A DNA stretch of 64,000 nucleotides, taken from the NCBI RefSeq assembly GCF_016651105.1, contig NZ_JAEKEL010000001.1:186001-250000 (forward strand), given 5' to 3'. The translations under genes were made by a program, and so were the position numbers. The notes under the pieces are model-generated. The model was not told where the DNA came from, made no database searches, and worked only from the letters and a program-made list of their open reading frames with translations. The stretch is from Pseudomonas sp. TH15 (lineage in GTDB: Bacteria > Pseudomonadota > Gammaproteobacteria > Pseudomonadales > Pseudomonadaceae). Shown one piece after another: positions 45,879 through 54,380 of this stretch (positions are counted from its first letter, which is position 1; every line of letters begins with the position of its first letter).

Positions 45879-47678
45879 TTAGACGCTGCCACCTTCACCA
45901 TCAATGGCGTCGGGGTCGATCACGTACAGACGAGTCGAGCCCCCGCCGGGGATTCGATACTTCTTCGTCTTGCGGCTGTCTCGGTCGGTATCGTGCTTGG
46001 CGATGGCGCCAGCGCCCTCCAGCGCCTTCACTACTCGCGGCAGCCCCTGCCCGTGGGCGGCTTCAGTCATCGCCGACTTGTTGAACAAATAGAGGCGCTT
46101 ACCAGCCACCATTTCCCAGTAACCCGCACGGTTGGACACCTTGGCGTCTACCTCGGACGAATCCACGTCTGAAAAGCGGCTGCTACAATGCTTTTCGATA
46201 AAGTCGAGAACACCCGCCAGGATCTGGCGATCCTCGGCATTGCCACTGCCCACCCGGCTCAGCCACTCACCATACAGCAACCGACAATCGGCCAAGGCGC
46301 TACCCGGCGTCCAGGGGAGAAGGCCATAAGCGATAGCCATTTCCCCCGCAAGTGCAATGATGGCGAAGCGATCCGCCACCCGTCCGGCTTGGGCGTTGTC
46401 CTCGGTGAAATGGGCGCGAATATCGGCAAAGTTTTTCAACAAGCCGGGACGGTCGTCGCTGGCGACCATTTGTTCCACGAAGGCAGGCCCGATATGCCCG
46501 TAGTGGGCACCGACAGCAACTGTCAGCTGACGGTGGAAGTCGGCACCCGACAGGCCGTGCAGATCGTCAAAAGCCCGGTAGGTGCGCGTACCAGCGTTCA
46601 CGTCCACCATGCGCAATTCGGCGCCAGCATGAGCGGCATTACCACCGATAGCGGCGTGCTCGGACAGGGAGCGTTCACCACTCGAAAGCGCAAGCAGGCA
46701 CCACGACAGTTTGGGCCGGCCTTCACGCTCGCGGGTCATGGTGCCCTTGCCCTGACCGTTGGCGAGCGAGTAGGCCATTTCCTGTACGCGCTTCGGATCG
46801 GCGCGTTTGATTTCGTCCAGAGGCAACATGGTGTCATTGCGACCTGATGCTTCGATCTCCAAACCGCCCTTTGTCATATCCCAAGATGCGGCGAAAATTC
46901 CGGGGTCGCCCCAAACCGACGAGCCAATCAATTGTGCCAATGACTTACCGCTGGAGCTGTCGCCCACCAAATGAACGCCGCCACCCAGCACGCCCACTCG
47001 GCTCAGCAGTGGACCCGCCAAGGCGCAGCCAATTGACAGCGTCAATACGGGGTTACCTTCGCACTTTGCTGCGACTTCGGTTTGCCAGCCCACTAGGTCG
47101 CCGCACATGCTGAACAAGTTCTGACCTTTGCCGCTGGCCTGATAGCGCACCTTGTCACTGCCGATGGTGCGGCCCGGCAAGACAAATGCGCCCGACTCAT
47201 GCCAACCCGGCCGACAAGTGGTGGCTATCACCTCGGCGGAACGCTGACCCAACAGGTACTCCATGAACGCGCCACGTTTCTTTAGCGCAATGACTACGCC
47301 CATACCGAAAAGCTGGCGCCTAGCGTCCTCGCCGCTACCACCAAACACCTCCATTGGAATAATCCATTCCTTGATACCGCTCTGGGTCACCAGACGCAAA
47401 AGGCGACCCTCGCTGCCGTCGTCACTGTTAGTGGTGCGAGCAGCAACAGTTACAGGCGAGGCAATCCATTCATCCGTGATTGGGCGGTCTGTTTTGTCGA
47501 CATCACTGTCATCGTCGGCAGCGGTGCGCTTGAAGCCATGCCAGTAAACTCCGGGCTGCAGCAAGCGGCTTTTCTCATTCGTTACGCAGTGCTCATACAC
47601 GCCCCAGCACGGGCGCTCAGGCTCGACCATGGGCGCTTCGGGGCGCAGGTTGATTGCACTGTTCTCAGGCTTACGCAT
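45879..47678 (-). CDS. DUF927 domain ATPase (putative element replication helicase)
   Basis: The 599-residue protein carries a DUF927 domain: WGVYEHCVTNEKSRLLQPGV near the start and an ATPase core with Walker A GDSSSGKS (239-246), TMLPLDEIKRADPKRVQEMAYSLANG and SWCLLALSSGERSL. A C-terminal winged-helix-like part (AHGQGLPRVVKALEGAGAI) could bind DNA. DUF927 proteins are relatives of superfamily 3-type helicases on mobile elements and often pair with a Toprim primase. The primase gene is directly upstream with an eight-base overlap. It reads intact. Helicase activity is inferred. Confidence 0.82.
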   Translation of the reverse strand: MRKPENSAINLRPEAPMVEPERPCWGVYEHCVTNEKSRLLQPGVYWHGFKRTAADDDSDVDKTDRPITDEWIASPVTVAARTTNSDDGSEGRLLRLVTQSGIKEWIIPMEVFGGSGEDARRQLFGMGVVIALKKRGAFMEYLLGQRSAEVIATTCRPGWHESGAFVLPGRTIGSDKVRYQASGKGQNLFSMCGDLVGWQTEVAAKCEGNPVLTLSIGCALAGPLLSRVGVLGGGVHLVGDSSSGKSLAQLIGSSVWGDPGIFAASWDMTKGGLEIEASGRNDTMLPLDEIKRADPKRVQEMAYSLANGQGKGTMTREREGRPKLSWCLLALSSGERSLSEHAAIGGNAAHAGAELRMVDVNAGTRTYRAFDDLHGLSGADFHRQLTVAVGAHYGHIGPAFVEQMVASDDRPGLLKNFADIRAHFTEDNAQAGRVADRFAIIALAGEMAIAYGLLPWTPGSALADCRLLYGEWLSRVGSGNAEDRQILAGVLDFIEKHCSSRFSDVDSSEVDAKVSNRAGYWEMVAGKRLYLFNKSAMTEAAHGQGLPRVVKALEGAGAIAKHDTDRDSRKTKKYRIPGGGSTRLYVIDPDAIDGEGGSV

Positions 47679-48617
47679 TGCGGCGGCTCCAAGCTACCAG
47701 ATCGTTAAAGTCCGAAAGGGAATCCGGCGCATCAGACGGCCACTCGGGAAACGTCACCAAGCCACCTACCGCAACGGCAGCCGCATTGGCCGCGGTGCGC
47801 CCAGGGTTCCCCTTGGTCTGGCGGTCGTCATCGCCTGCGATGATGATTTCCGCGCGGTGGTACTTAGCCCGAAGCGCCAGTGCTACCGCTTTAAGGTTCC
47901 CGGCATTCAGGGCGCAGGCGACCGTATAGCCGCTCTCATGAAGAGTCGCGCCCGTGGCCCAGCCTTCACAAATACCAAGCGCCTTGCCCGGCTTGATACG
48001 ACCCAGCGGTGAATAGGCGCCTTTGATCCGGCCACCACGCAGAAAAAGCTTGCTGCCATCTGGGCCGATCCGTTGCAGATTAACCAGTACGCCGCCGGCA
48101 TACAGCGGCACCAGCAACTCGTTACGGTGCTGGCGCAGGCCATGAGGCTGTACGCCTTTGGCAATAAGGTACGGGTGATTGGGATCGGCGCAGCGCGCAT
48201 TACTCCACAGGCGATGAGCCTGGCCCGCAACCTTAAGCTGGCGCAGGTACTGCTTGGCTTCGAATTGTTGACGGACCTGCTCCTTGCGCCGGGAGATCAA
48301 TTGCGCCTCTTCGTAACTGGCAGCGCGGCGGCTGCTCCAATAGCCGGTGCCGCTCATCTTCCAGCTGCCAAAAACCCCCAAGCAATACAATCCAGGTGGA
48401 GGATGTACCAACCATTGCGGGTGCCGGCACGGTCGCCGGGGACATGGAAGCGCTTAACCTTGCCATCCGGGATCGGCAGCCGATCCAACCGGCCAAAGGT
48501 TTTAACCAATTCGCCGTGGAACTGAATCACGGGGTCAGTCATGGTCGTAGAGGCAGTGCTAGAATTGCCGTGCGCGCGGCTGCTTTCGTCTTTTGGGATG
48601 GGGTGGCCGTTTTTCAT
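47671..48617 (-). pseudogene. Toprim-domain primase (frameshifted)
   Basis: Two frames make one ~315-residue protein. The first (48617-48354) has the phage-primase N-terminus TDPVIQFHGELVKTFGRL and GTRNGWYILHLD. The second, ending at 47671, resumes at GVFGSWKMSGTGYWSS and has the Toprim motifs GICEGWATGATL and IIAGDDDRQTKGNPG. The break is at a 5-G run (C at 48375-48379 on the plus strand); one extra G restores IAWGVFGSW. ATG 48617 follows the alpA stop directly. An internal ATG at 48357 could still make the Toprim part. Confidence 0.8.
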
Positions 48618-48824
48618 TTAGATCACCTCGCCCAGTTGCTCGGTAATCCAGGCCTCTACTTCCAGGGAGTTCCAGCCAACGGCGTGAGCGCCAGCGATGC
48701 GACGAGACTTCGGGAAGCGGCCCTCCTTCATCAACTCATAGATCGTGGTGCGCCCCAGCCCGGTTGCAGCTTTCACAGCCGGAAAGCGCAGGATACGGCG
48801 GGGTTGTTGAACAATTGCGGCCAT
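48618..48824 (-). CDS. alpA: AlpA family transcriptional regulator
   Basis: This 68-residue protein consists of one MerR/excisionase-like winged HTH: RILRFPAVKAATGLGRTTIYELMKEGRFPKSRRI and GWNSLEVEAWITEQ. AlpA-type proteins control integrase or replication genes in P4-like elements. The ATG at 48824 has AAAGGAA upstream; a longer frame to 48875 is less likely. The stop TAA is immediately followed by the primase ATG. A long palindrome (48903-48938) lies upstream. Confidence 0.88.
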   Translation of the reverse strand: MAAIVQQPRRILRFPAVKAATGLGRTTIYELMKEGRFPKSRRIAGAHAVGWNSLEVEAWITEQLGEVI

Positions 48825-48902
48825 CGTTGATTCCTTTTGAATCTCCCCGTTATGGGGCGAACGATGGCAATTCAATACAATGGAACGAGGCGTTTGCAGT
48901 CA

Positions 48903-48938
48903 GGTCTGCTCGCAGACTGTACAGTCTACGCGCAGACC
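48903..48938. promoter_or_regulatory. 36-bp near-perfect palindrome upstream of alpA
   Basis: GGTCTGCTCGCAGACTGT and its partner form 16 of 18 pairs. The inner AGACTGTACAGTCT is perfect, with GGTCTG/CAGACC at the ends. It is the likely operator of the alpA-primase-DUF927 operon. Confidence 0.6.
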
Positions 48939-48945
48939 GTAAAGA

Positions 48946-49772
48946 TCAGCTTTTGGCGTTGCGATGCCCTCGAACCCAACCGTAAAGGGTCCGCTCAGTA
49001 ACTTCGTATTGTTTATAGTGATGTCGCGCAAAAGCCGCCATGCCGCTGTAATTGGCGCCTCTGGCATCCCACTCGGCCAATGCCGCAGCTCTAAGCTGGT
49101 TGGTAGGTTTGTGGCGTGCGATGGCCGAGCGGCGACCCATAGCGCTGACAGCCTCCTTGGCTGCGTCAATGCTTTTCCTATAGATCTCGGCCGAAGTAAA
49201 TGACGAATGTATTAAGTCATAGCACTCGTCCATATCTGGTGAATTCACACCCTTGATAAAGAGGTAATCGTCGATATAGATAATGCCCATAGCCGAAAAA
49301 AGGGCTTCAAAGTCAGGAAAATCGTCGGCTGAAAGGCGACCCGAAATCACGCTCGGGGTCACATATTTCATGAGGACATTCAACAGCCAGCCGTAAGATC
49401 CTTCCTCTAGGGCTCGTGCCACGTTTGTTGTTATTGAACCGTCAACCCCTCGGAGCGTCACCTGACCGACATCAATTGCCTGCTGGATATACGGCGCCCA
49501 TCCCTTTTCATTCTCCTTTATGTCTTGAACAATATCCTTGAAATCCTGAATTGTCGGCTGCTTTCCAATTCTGTCCGCAACTACCACATAAGCATCGTGC
49601 CCAGCTTTCCAGAGAGGTGACAAAAAACCGCATCTGTCGTCGCCAAAATGAAACCAATCAGCAGTGGACGTACCATCTGCACGAAGGAATATTTTTTCTC
49701 GCTCCCCCTCTCGCCCTTTGCAAAGGTTAGGTAAGGGTCAAAGCCTGCAAATACGTAATTCGTTTCATTCAT
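48946..49772 (-). pseudogene. Unknown element protein (frameshifted)
   Basis: The frame from 49772 (MNETNYVFAGFDPYLTFAKG) joins a second frame ending at 48946 if one G is added to the 5-G run at 49704-49708 (plus-strand C). The joined sequence reads KGERGEREKIFLRADGTSTA and runs on into FGDDRCGFLSPLWKAG without a stop, about 275 residues. No family is recognised. The C-terminal ~60 residues (GMAAFARHHYKQYEVTERTL, then YGWVRGH) resemble a helical DNA-binding tail. The intact second part (from a TTG at 49623, 225 residues) could be made alone. It lies between alpA and the integrase. Confidence 0.65.
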
Positions 49773-49856
49773 CCGACATAAACTCAAATTAGATGACCCG
49801 CAAAGTTGTTGAATTATCCATCTATCACCCCTTCGGACTAAACAGCGGTAGCTCAT

Positions 49857-50435
49857 TCAGGCGCGTTTGAAGTCGCCGTGAATAACTATTGCCGATGGCG
49901 GCGTGGTAATGAACTTCGCCCAATCGGCCATCAAGGCGCGGCGCTTCTCGATGAAATCGGATCGGGAGTAGGCTGCCTCGGTTTGGTCGCGTTCATCGTG
50001 GGCCAAGGCCAGTTCGCAGACTTCACGGGGATATTGGGTGTACTCGCTTGCCCAGTCACGGAAGCTCGACCGGAAGCCATGACGGGTTACGTCATCATGC
50101 CCGAGGCCGTGCAACAGGTTGCGGATGGCGTTGGCATGCATAACCCCAGTCTTACCTTGACCAGGGAATAGGTTCGAGTCGCCATCGTCCCGCGGCAGAG
50201 TTTCCAGCAGCTCGACTACCTCGGGAGCAAGGGGAATGTTGAAGGCTTGGCGCATTTTCATCCGCTCGGCAGGCAGCGACCAAATACCGGCCTTCAAGTC
50301 AAACTCCGACCATTTTGCGAAACGGACCATGAGCGCTCGCGCGCCAGTGAGGATCAGCAGTCGGGCTGCCACAGACGCGTGTGAGTCGTTCATCGCCAGC
50401 CTGACCATAAGCGTCGGAACCTCCTTCCACTTCAT
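49857..50435 (-). pseudogene. Tyrosine integrase, C-terminal catalytic part
   Basis: This 192-residue frame holds the recombinase active site: LTGARALMVRFAKWSEFD (first Arg), RHGFRSSFRDWASEYT (HxxR), CELALAHDERDQTEAAYSRSDF (His and the nucleophile Tyr). It is separated from its N-terminal half by one missing A in the 5-A run (T at 50463-50467 on the plus strand). Repair gives KKKARQRQHFPAMKWKEV, the usual linker of P4-type integrases. The fragment's own ATG at 50435 starts at MKWKEV. Confidence 0.87.
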
Positions 50436-51100
50436 CGCAGGAAAATGCTGGCGCTGACGGGCTTTTTCTTTTCGGCCTTGCTCAGCAAGCTGTCCAGATG
50501 CCCGCGCCAGCGTGCCGGATTATCGCCATCGCGGAGCTTGTGCGCCTTGGCGGCATCTAGGATCTGCTCGATTTGTCCACGCACCTCGTCGGCGGTGCGA
50601 GTCTTGGTTGCCCAGATGGGGCGCAGTACTTTCAGGACCTGCTCGGTCTGAATTTCAGCAGCAGGTAGCTTGCCGATGACGGGGAAGGCATACAGATCTA
50701 GTTTTCGCAGCCAGCCTTTACGCCACTTTTCCGACCAGGTAGAACCATGAGCGTTGCGGTATTCAGTCGCAAGCGACTCAAAAGTCACCCGACGCGATTG
50801 CGCTTGTCGCTCGGCTTCGCGCTTCACCTCTCGCTCGAGATCACGGGCGGCCAGAGGGTCACTGCCAGCAGCCAAGACCTTGCGTTGATCTGCGGCCAGT
50901 TCGCGGGCCTTCGCTAGAGTGATGGTTGGATAAGGACCCAGGCCCATTTCACGACCTTTGCCCTCAATCTTGTAGCGGAAAATCCAACTGGACACCCCAG
51001 CTTTGCTTATCTGGAAATACAGACCGTCACCGTCATTGGTTTTGCCTGCGCCTCCAGACCGGGCAAGTGATTCGATTGCCTTGATCGTCAGCTTGCCCAT
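50432..51100 (-). pseudogene. Tyrosine integrase, N-terminal part (frameshifted)
   Basis: This 222-residue frame begins MGKLTIKAIESLARSGGAGK and has the P4-integrase arm-binding domain (DGDGLYFQISKAGVSSWIFR, GLGPYPTITLAKARELAADQ) and the core-binding SAM-like domain. It runs out of frame after AEKKKP and ends at a stop four bases into the catalytic fragment. Without the catalytic part it cannot recombine, so the element is probably locked in place unless this is a sequencing error. The full repaired enzyme is ~414 residues. The gene lies 150 bases from attR and points inward. Confidence 0.87.
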
Positions 51101-51116
51101 AAAGCCTCCTCAGTCC

Positions 51117-51139
51117 GACCCACACTTTGACCCACACCC
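51117..51139. repeat. Arm-type direct repeat near attR
   Basis: The same 23 bases as at 37157-37179, two GACCCACAC units, between the integrase start and attR. Confidence 0.55.
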
Positions 51140-51252
51140 TAATCGCGATTCCCAGCGATAAACGGCGGGTGCTTACGGACTGATATTAGGCTTAAAGCCC
51201 TGTAAAATCTAGGCTTCTAGAAAAACTGCGAAAAGCTACGGATCATAAAAAT

Positions 51253-51282
51253 GCCGGCCACAAGCCGGCTTTTTAATGCCTG
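51253..51282. other. Right attachment site (attR), 30-bp direct repeat
   Basis: Exact copy of 37085-37114, again with the hairpin GCCGGC-CACAA-GCCGGC and a T-run. Confidence 0.82.
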
Positions 51283-51353
51283 GGAAATGCCGCCCTCCCG
51301 TCCAGAACTCAAATCACCTCTTGTCCAGCACAGGCTCCAGTTGATACCGTAAA

Positions 51354-51363
51354 GACAATTGTC
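51354..51363. promoter_or_regulatory. Palindromic operator candidate for relBE
   Basis: GACAATTGTC, a perfect 10-base palindrome 18 bases before the antitoxin ATG, in a place suited to autorepression. Confidence 0.5.
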
Positions 51364-51380
51364 ATTACAGGAATTTCATC

Positions 51381-51620
51381 ATGGCCTCCATCAATATTCG
51401 AATTGATGACGAACTCAAGCAGCGATCCTTCGAACAGTTGGAAAAGCTCGGTGTAACGCCCTCCGAGCTATTGCGCCAAACGCTTCAATACGTCGCCGAG
51501 CGAGGCAAATTGCCGTTCAAGACTGCGTTGATCAGTGATGAAGATGAAGCACTCATCGCCGTAGTCACGGAACGCCTCGCTGCACCGCAGCGAGTCAAGG
51601 TCAGTCTGGATGACCTATAG
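51381..51620 (+). CDS. relB: RelB/DinJ family antitoxin
   Basis: The 79-residue protein begins MASINIRIDDELKQRSFEQLEKLGVTPSE, a ribbon-helix-helix domain that binds operator DNA and the toxin. The C-terminal half (AAPQRVKVSLDDL) should wrap the toxin. Its stop lies inside the toxin gene, an 11-base overlap typical of such pairs. It starts about 100 bases beyond attR and so seems to belong to the chromosome. Confidence 0.88.
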   Translation: MASINIRIDDELKQRSFEQLEKLGVTPSELLRQTLQYVAERGKLPFKTALISDEDEALIAVVTERLAAPQRVKVSLDDL

Positions 51621-51906
51621 TCTCGAGTTTGATCGTCGTGCTTTAAAGGAATGGGACAAGCTGGGCGACACAATTCGCCAGCAGTTTAAAAAGAAGCTCG
51701 CAGAGGTTCTCAAAAATCCTCGAGTAGATGCCAACCGGCTTCGCGAGCTCCCGGACTGTTACAAAGTGAAGCTCAAAAGCGCAGGCTACCGCTTGATTTA
51801 TCAAGTGCTTGATCAGGAAGTTCTGGTGTTCGTTGTCGCTATCGGGAAGCGAGAGCGAGAGGCTGCTTACGATGTCGCGCAAGATCGACTTTCGCCTCAA
51901 CGCTGA
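51610..51906 (+). CDS. relE: RelE/ParE superfamily toxin
   Basis: The 98-residue toxin starts MTYSLEFDRRALKEWDKLGDTIRQQFKKKLAE and has the strand set YKVKLKSAGYRLIYQVLDQEVLVFVVAIGKRE. The YKVKL and GYRLIY basic/aromatic residues match RelE mRNA interferases, which cut mRNA in the ribosomal A site. It overlaps the antitoxin by 11 bases. Sequence alone does not exclude a gyrase-targeting ParE activity, but RelB pairing favours RelE. Confidence 0.88.
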   Translation: MTYSLEFDRRALKEWDKLGDTIRQQFKKKLAEVLKNPRVDANRLRELPDCYKVKLKSAGYRLIYQVLDQEVLVFVVAIGKREREAAYDVAQDRLSPQR

Positions 51907-51940
51907 ACAACCTCACCATCAATAACAATGAACAGATGAC

Positions 51941-52756
51941 TCACGGATAACTAAACGCCCTAACCAACGTCAACTCCCCCACCGCCCGCATCGGCACCAC
52001 AAACGTCTCCATCTTCTCGTTCGGCGTCCCTTCCTCCGTAATCACCGTCACCTGCGCAGTCGTCAGCGGCTGAACCGCGTCCGCCTGACCTTCGTCATCG
52101 CTGCGATACCCGCCGCCAAAGTAGTTCACATAGATCAAATATTGACCTTTGATCGGCGCCGGCATGGAGAAGATTTCAGGGCCATACCCCGTGGTGACAT
52201 CGACGTCGAGCGCCGCGCCGTTAGGTGCCACGCGATCGCCGTACCAGATGTGCGCACCATCCGGCGTCACAAGGTGCAAATCCAAATCCGTGTTATCGCT
52301 GTCCCACGACAACAACACCCGCAACTTGGCCGGTGTCGCCCCGCCGCTGGCGCGGAGAAACTGCGTGCGATGCCGCTGCTGTCCATCCGGGCTACGAACT
52401 TCAACACTGTTGCTGCCATTCGGAAACGAGTACGGCCGATCAAAGCGTCCAGAGGCGTCGATTTTCAACGGCATGCTGATGCCGTTAACGATCAATCGGC
52501 CAGGCTCACCCGTCTTGGGTGTGGCTTTTATCTGGCCGCTGATGCGCGCGGTATTGGCCTGGCCGACCGGTGTGTTTACCGAGGAAGCGGGATAGTTAAC
52601 CGTCTGGCGGTAGTTTTCGCCTTCGCCTTCAACTGCGCCAGTGCGCCAGCCGCCGACGGGGGTGTCGAGTGTGACGGCGGCGTCGGCGGCGAAGGTCGTC
52701 GGCAGTACGCAGAAGGAGCAGAGGAACAGGAAGACCTGTGGATAACTGAGTTTCAT
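51941..52756 (-). CDS. magF: DUF2135 (YfaP) periplasmic protein, MagF-like
   Basis: The 271-residue secreted protein has a signal peptide (MKLSYPQVFLFLCSFCVLPTTFA) and a beta-rich body: PVGGWRTGAVEGEGENYRQ, RVLLSWDSDNTDLDLHLVTP, KGQYLIYVNYFGGGY. It is the last gene of the macroglobulin operon. In P. aeruginosa MagF was found in the inner-membrane complex with MagA, MagB and MagD. It is a paralogue of the first gene of the same operon (61363-62154), so the pair may hold MagD from two sides. The symbol is by operon position. Confidence 0.85.
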   Translation of the reverse strand: MKLSYPQVFLFLCSFCVLPTTFAADAAVTLDTPVGGWRTGAVEGEGENYRQTVNYPASSVNTPVGQANTARISGQIKATPKTGEPGRLIVNGISMPLKIDASGRFDRPYSFPNGSNSVEVRSPDGQQRHRTQFLRASGGATPAKLRVLLSWDSDNTDLDLHLVTPDGAHIWYGDRVAPNGAALDVDVTTGYGPEIFSMPAPIKGQYLIYVNYFGGGYRSDDEGQADAVQPLTTAQVTVITEEGTPNEKMETFVVPMRAVGELTLVRAFSYP

Positions 52757-52759
52757 GGC

Positions 52760-54379
52760 CTATTCCAGCAAGAGGTGACGGGCGAGCCCTTCGATGTAGG
52801 TTTCATCCTGGCCGTTCGGGTGTGCTTCGAAGGCCAGGTGCAGGTATTCGTGGGTCAGGTCGAGGCGGTCTTGCAGTGACTGCACGCCGCGCACGTAGAT
52901 GCGTTGGCGTTCGCGGTCGACAAAAGGCCGGCCAAAGGCGAGGCGGCAGACGGCGAAGGTGCTGATTTCGTTGTAGCCGACTTCGTTTTCGAGGCGTTGG
53001 CGCCAGCCGCGGCGCTGGTTGAGCAGCCAGTCTTGCGCGGCGGGCAACGCTTCGCAGGAAGCAACCGGGTTGTCCCAGCGGCTGAGGCTGGCGCGCGGGT
53101 AGGCGTGCAGCAGGATGGCGTCGTAGCGTTGGCCGGCGTTGGCTTGTTCGACGGCTTGCTGCCAGGAGAGTTTGTCCGGGCCCGGCTGGTCGGAGTGATA
53201 CGTGACGGTGCTGCCGGCCAGGACGAGGTCGCTGGTCCACGCCGCGATGTTGCGCGATTCTGCGGTGGCCGGGCGTGGGGCGACGCGTTGGCGGCTACTG
53301 CTGTCGTCGATGCTCAGGCAGTCGCCGTTGCGGGTGGCGTTTTGCAGCAGGTAGGTTCTGATTGCGATGGCCAGTGCTTTGGCGGCCTCAACAGGTTCGG
53401 ACTTGGCTTCTCGTTGCAGGACGCGGGCGACGTATTCTTCGCGATCAAGGCGCGCAACAAGCTTGTCTTTCAGCAGAAAGAGTTCGCCGTCGCTGTGGAT
53501 ATCCAGTTGATTGCCGCTGGCGAATTCGACGCGATAGTTGCCTTGCAACGGCCCGGAGTCAGCAACCCGATCCCCCGCCAAAACGCGGCTGATCGGATAG
53601 CGAGAAAACAGCCCCACCTCAACACAACGCCCCGCATCCAATGGCCAATCCACCGGTAACACCGAAGCCAACGCCCCACCGTAATTACGCAAAACCATCT
53701 GACTGGTCCCACGCCCACCGGCCCAGATCGGCGTGCCATCCACCGTCCAACCGGCGAACCCGCCCTGACGCGACGAAGGGTCCTGATCGCCCAACCAGCT
53801 CCAGGTTTTCACCCGCAACCGGCCGCCGAGTTCACCCACGACGTTGCCGTCAGCGGCGTTCAACACCACGTCCAGCAACACCCGCCGCGCTTGATCCTGC
53901 GCCGGCAGCACGGCCAGCACCTTGAGCAATTCAGCGACTGAAACTCGGGTGGAAGGCTGCAACGATGGCAAGTTCAGCAACCACTCCGGTGCCTGCCTTA
54001 ACTGCCAATATGCCCGCCACTCAGCACCAGCAATGCCCAATCGCGCAGGTTCAAAGTACAACCCGCAAGACTTCACCAACGCCTGATCACGGCCAATCTT
54101 GCCGCCAGCCGTGCAGCAATAAACTTCTTCCTTCGACTGCCCGCGACATTCATAGGGCGATTCATGGGCGCCGGTATCCACCAGCCAGCCATAAACAAAC
54201 AACTTCCACAGACTACCCAGTGGCGTTTGCAAAGAGTCAGGCAACGGTTCGCGGGAAATCAATTGAGTCCGGCTCAACGACAGCAATTCCCCCTTGAAGC
54301 CCAGCCGCAGCGGTTCGTCCTGCGCCGTCGCCAGCGCAGGGATCAAACACAGCAGCAGCCAGACCAGAGGCCGAGTCAT
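52760..54379 (-). CDS. magE: DUF2300 (YfaQ) protein with SpoIID-like domain, MagE-like
   Basis: The 539-residue exported protein (MTRPLVWLLLCLIPALATAQ) has several enzyme-like features. Residues 56-59 read SLWK, an SxxK as in penicillin-binding folds, with VKTW later. EYVARVLQREAKSEPVEAAK, near residue 320, resembles SpoIID/LytB. Near the end HEYLH (510-514) with a downstream Glu looks like a zinc site. DUF2300 has no proven activity. The ATG at 54379 is one base after the magD stop. A longer frame overlaps magD. Peptidoglycan modification next to MagD is an inference. Confidence 0.83.
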   Translation of the reverse strand: MTRPLVWLLLCLIPALATAQDEPLRLGFKGELLSLSRTQLISREPLPDSLQTPLGSLWKLFVYGWLVDTGAHESPYECRGQSKEEVYCCTAGGKIGRDQALVKSCGLYFEPARLGIAGAEWRAYWQLRQAPEWLLNLPSLQPSTRVSVAELLKVLAVLPAQDQARRVLLDVVLNAADGNVVGELGGRLRVKTWSWLGDQDPSSRQGGFAGWTVDGTPIWAGGRGTSQMVLRNYGGALASVLPVDWPLDAGRCVEVGLFSRYPISRVLAGDRVADSGPLQGNYRVEFASGNQLDIHSDGELFLLKDKLVARLDREEYVARVLQREAKSEPVEAAKALAIAIRTYLLQNATRNGDCLSIDDSSSRQRVAPRPATAESRNIAAWTSDLVLAGSTVTYHSDQPGPDKLSWQQAVEQANAGQRYDAILLHAYPRASLSRWDNPVASCEALPAAQDWLLNQRRGWRQRLENEVGYNEISTFAVCRLAFGRPFVDRERQRIYVRGVQSLQDRLDLTHEYLHLAFEAHPNGQDETYIEGLARHLLLE

Positions 54380-54380
54380 G

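Larger units (their letters stand above)
37085..51282. mobile_element. 14.2-kb integrated element with P4-like integrase and type I RM/PrrC cargo
   Basis: Bounded by 30-bp direct repeats, the element carries from right to left a tyrosine integrase, an unknown gene, alpA, a Toprim primase, a DUF927 ATPase, an iteron cluster, and the hsdR-hsdS-prrC-sORF-hsdM operon facing the other way. No capsid, tail or conjugation gene is visible. This is the layout of a P4-type satellite or integrative element that carries defence cargo. Five of its genes show frameshifts, including the integrase, so it may no longer move. Flanking genes (repressor after ppa, RelBE) appear to be outside it. Confidence 0.82.

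Noticed and set aside
51381..51906. RelBE as cargo of the element
   Set aside because: The pair begins about 100 bases outside attR, so by the repeat boundaries it belongs to the chromosome.
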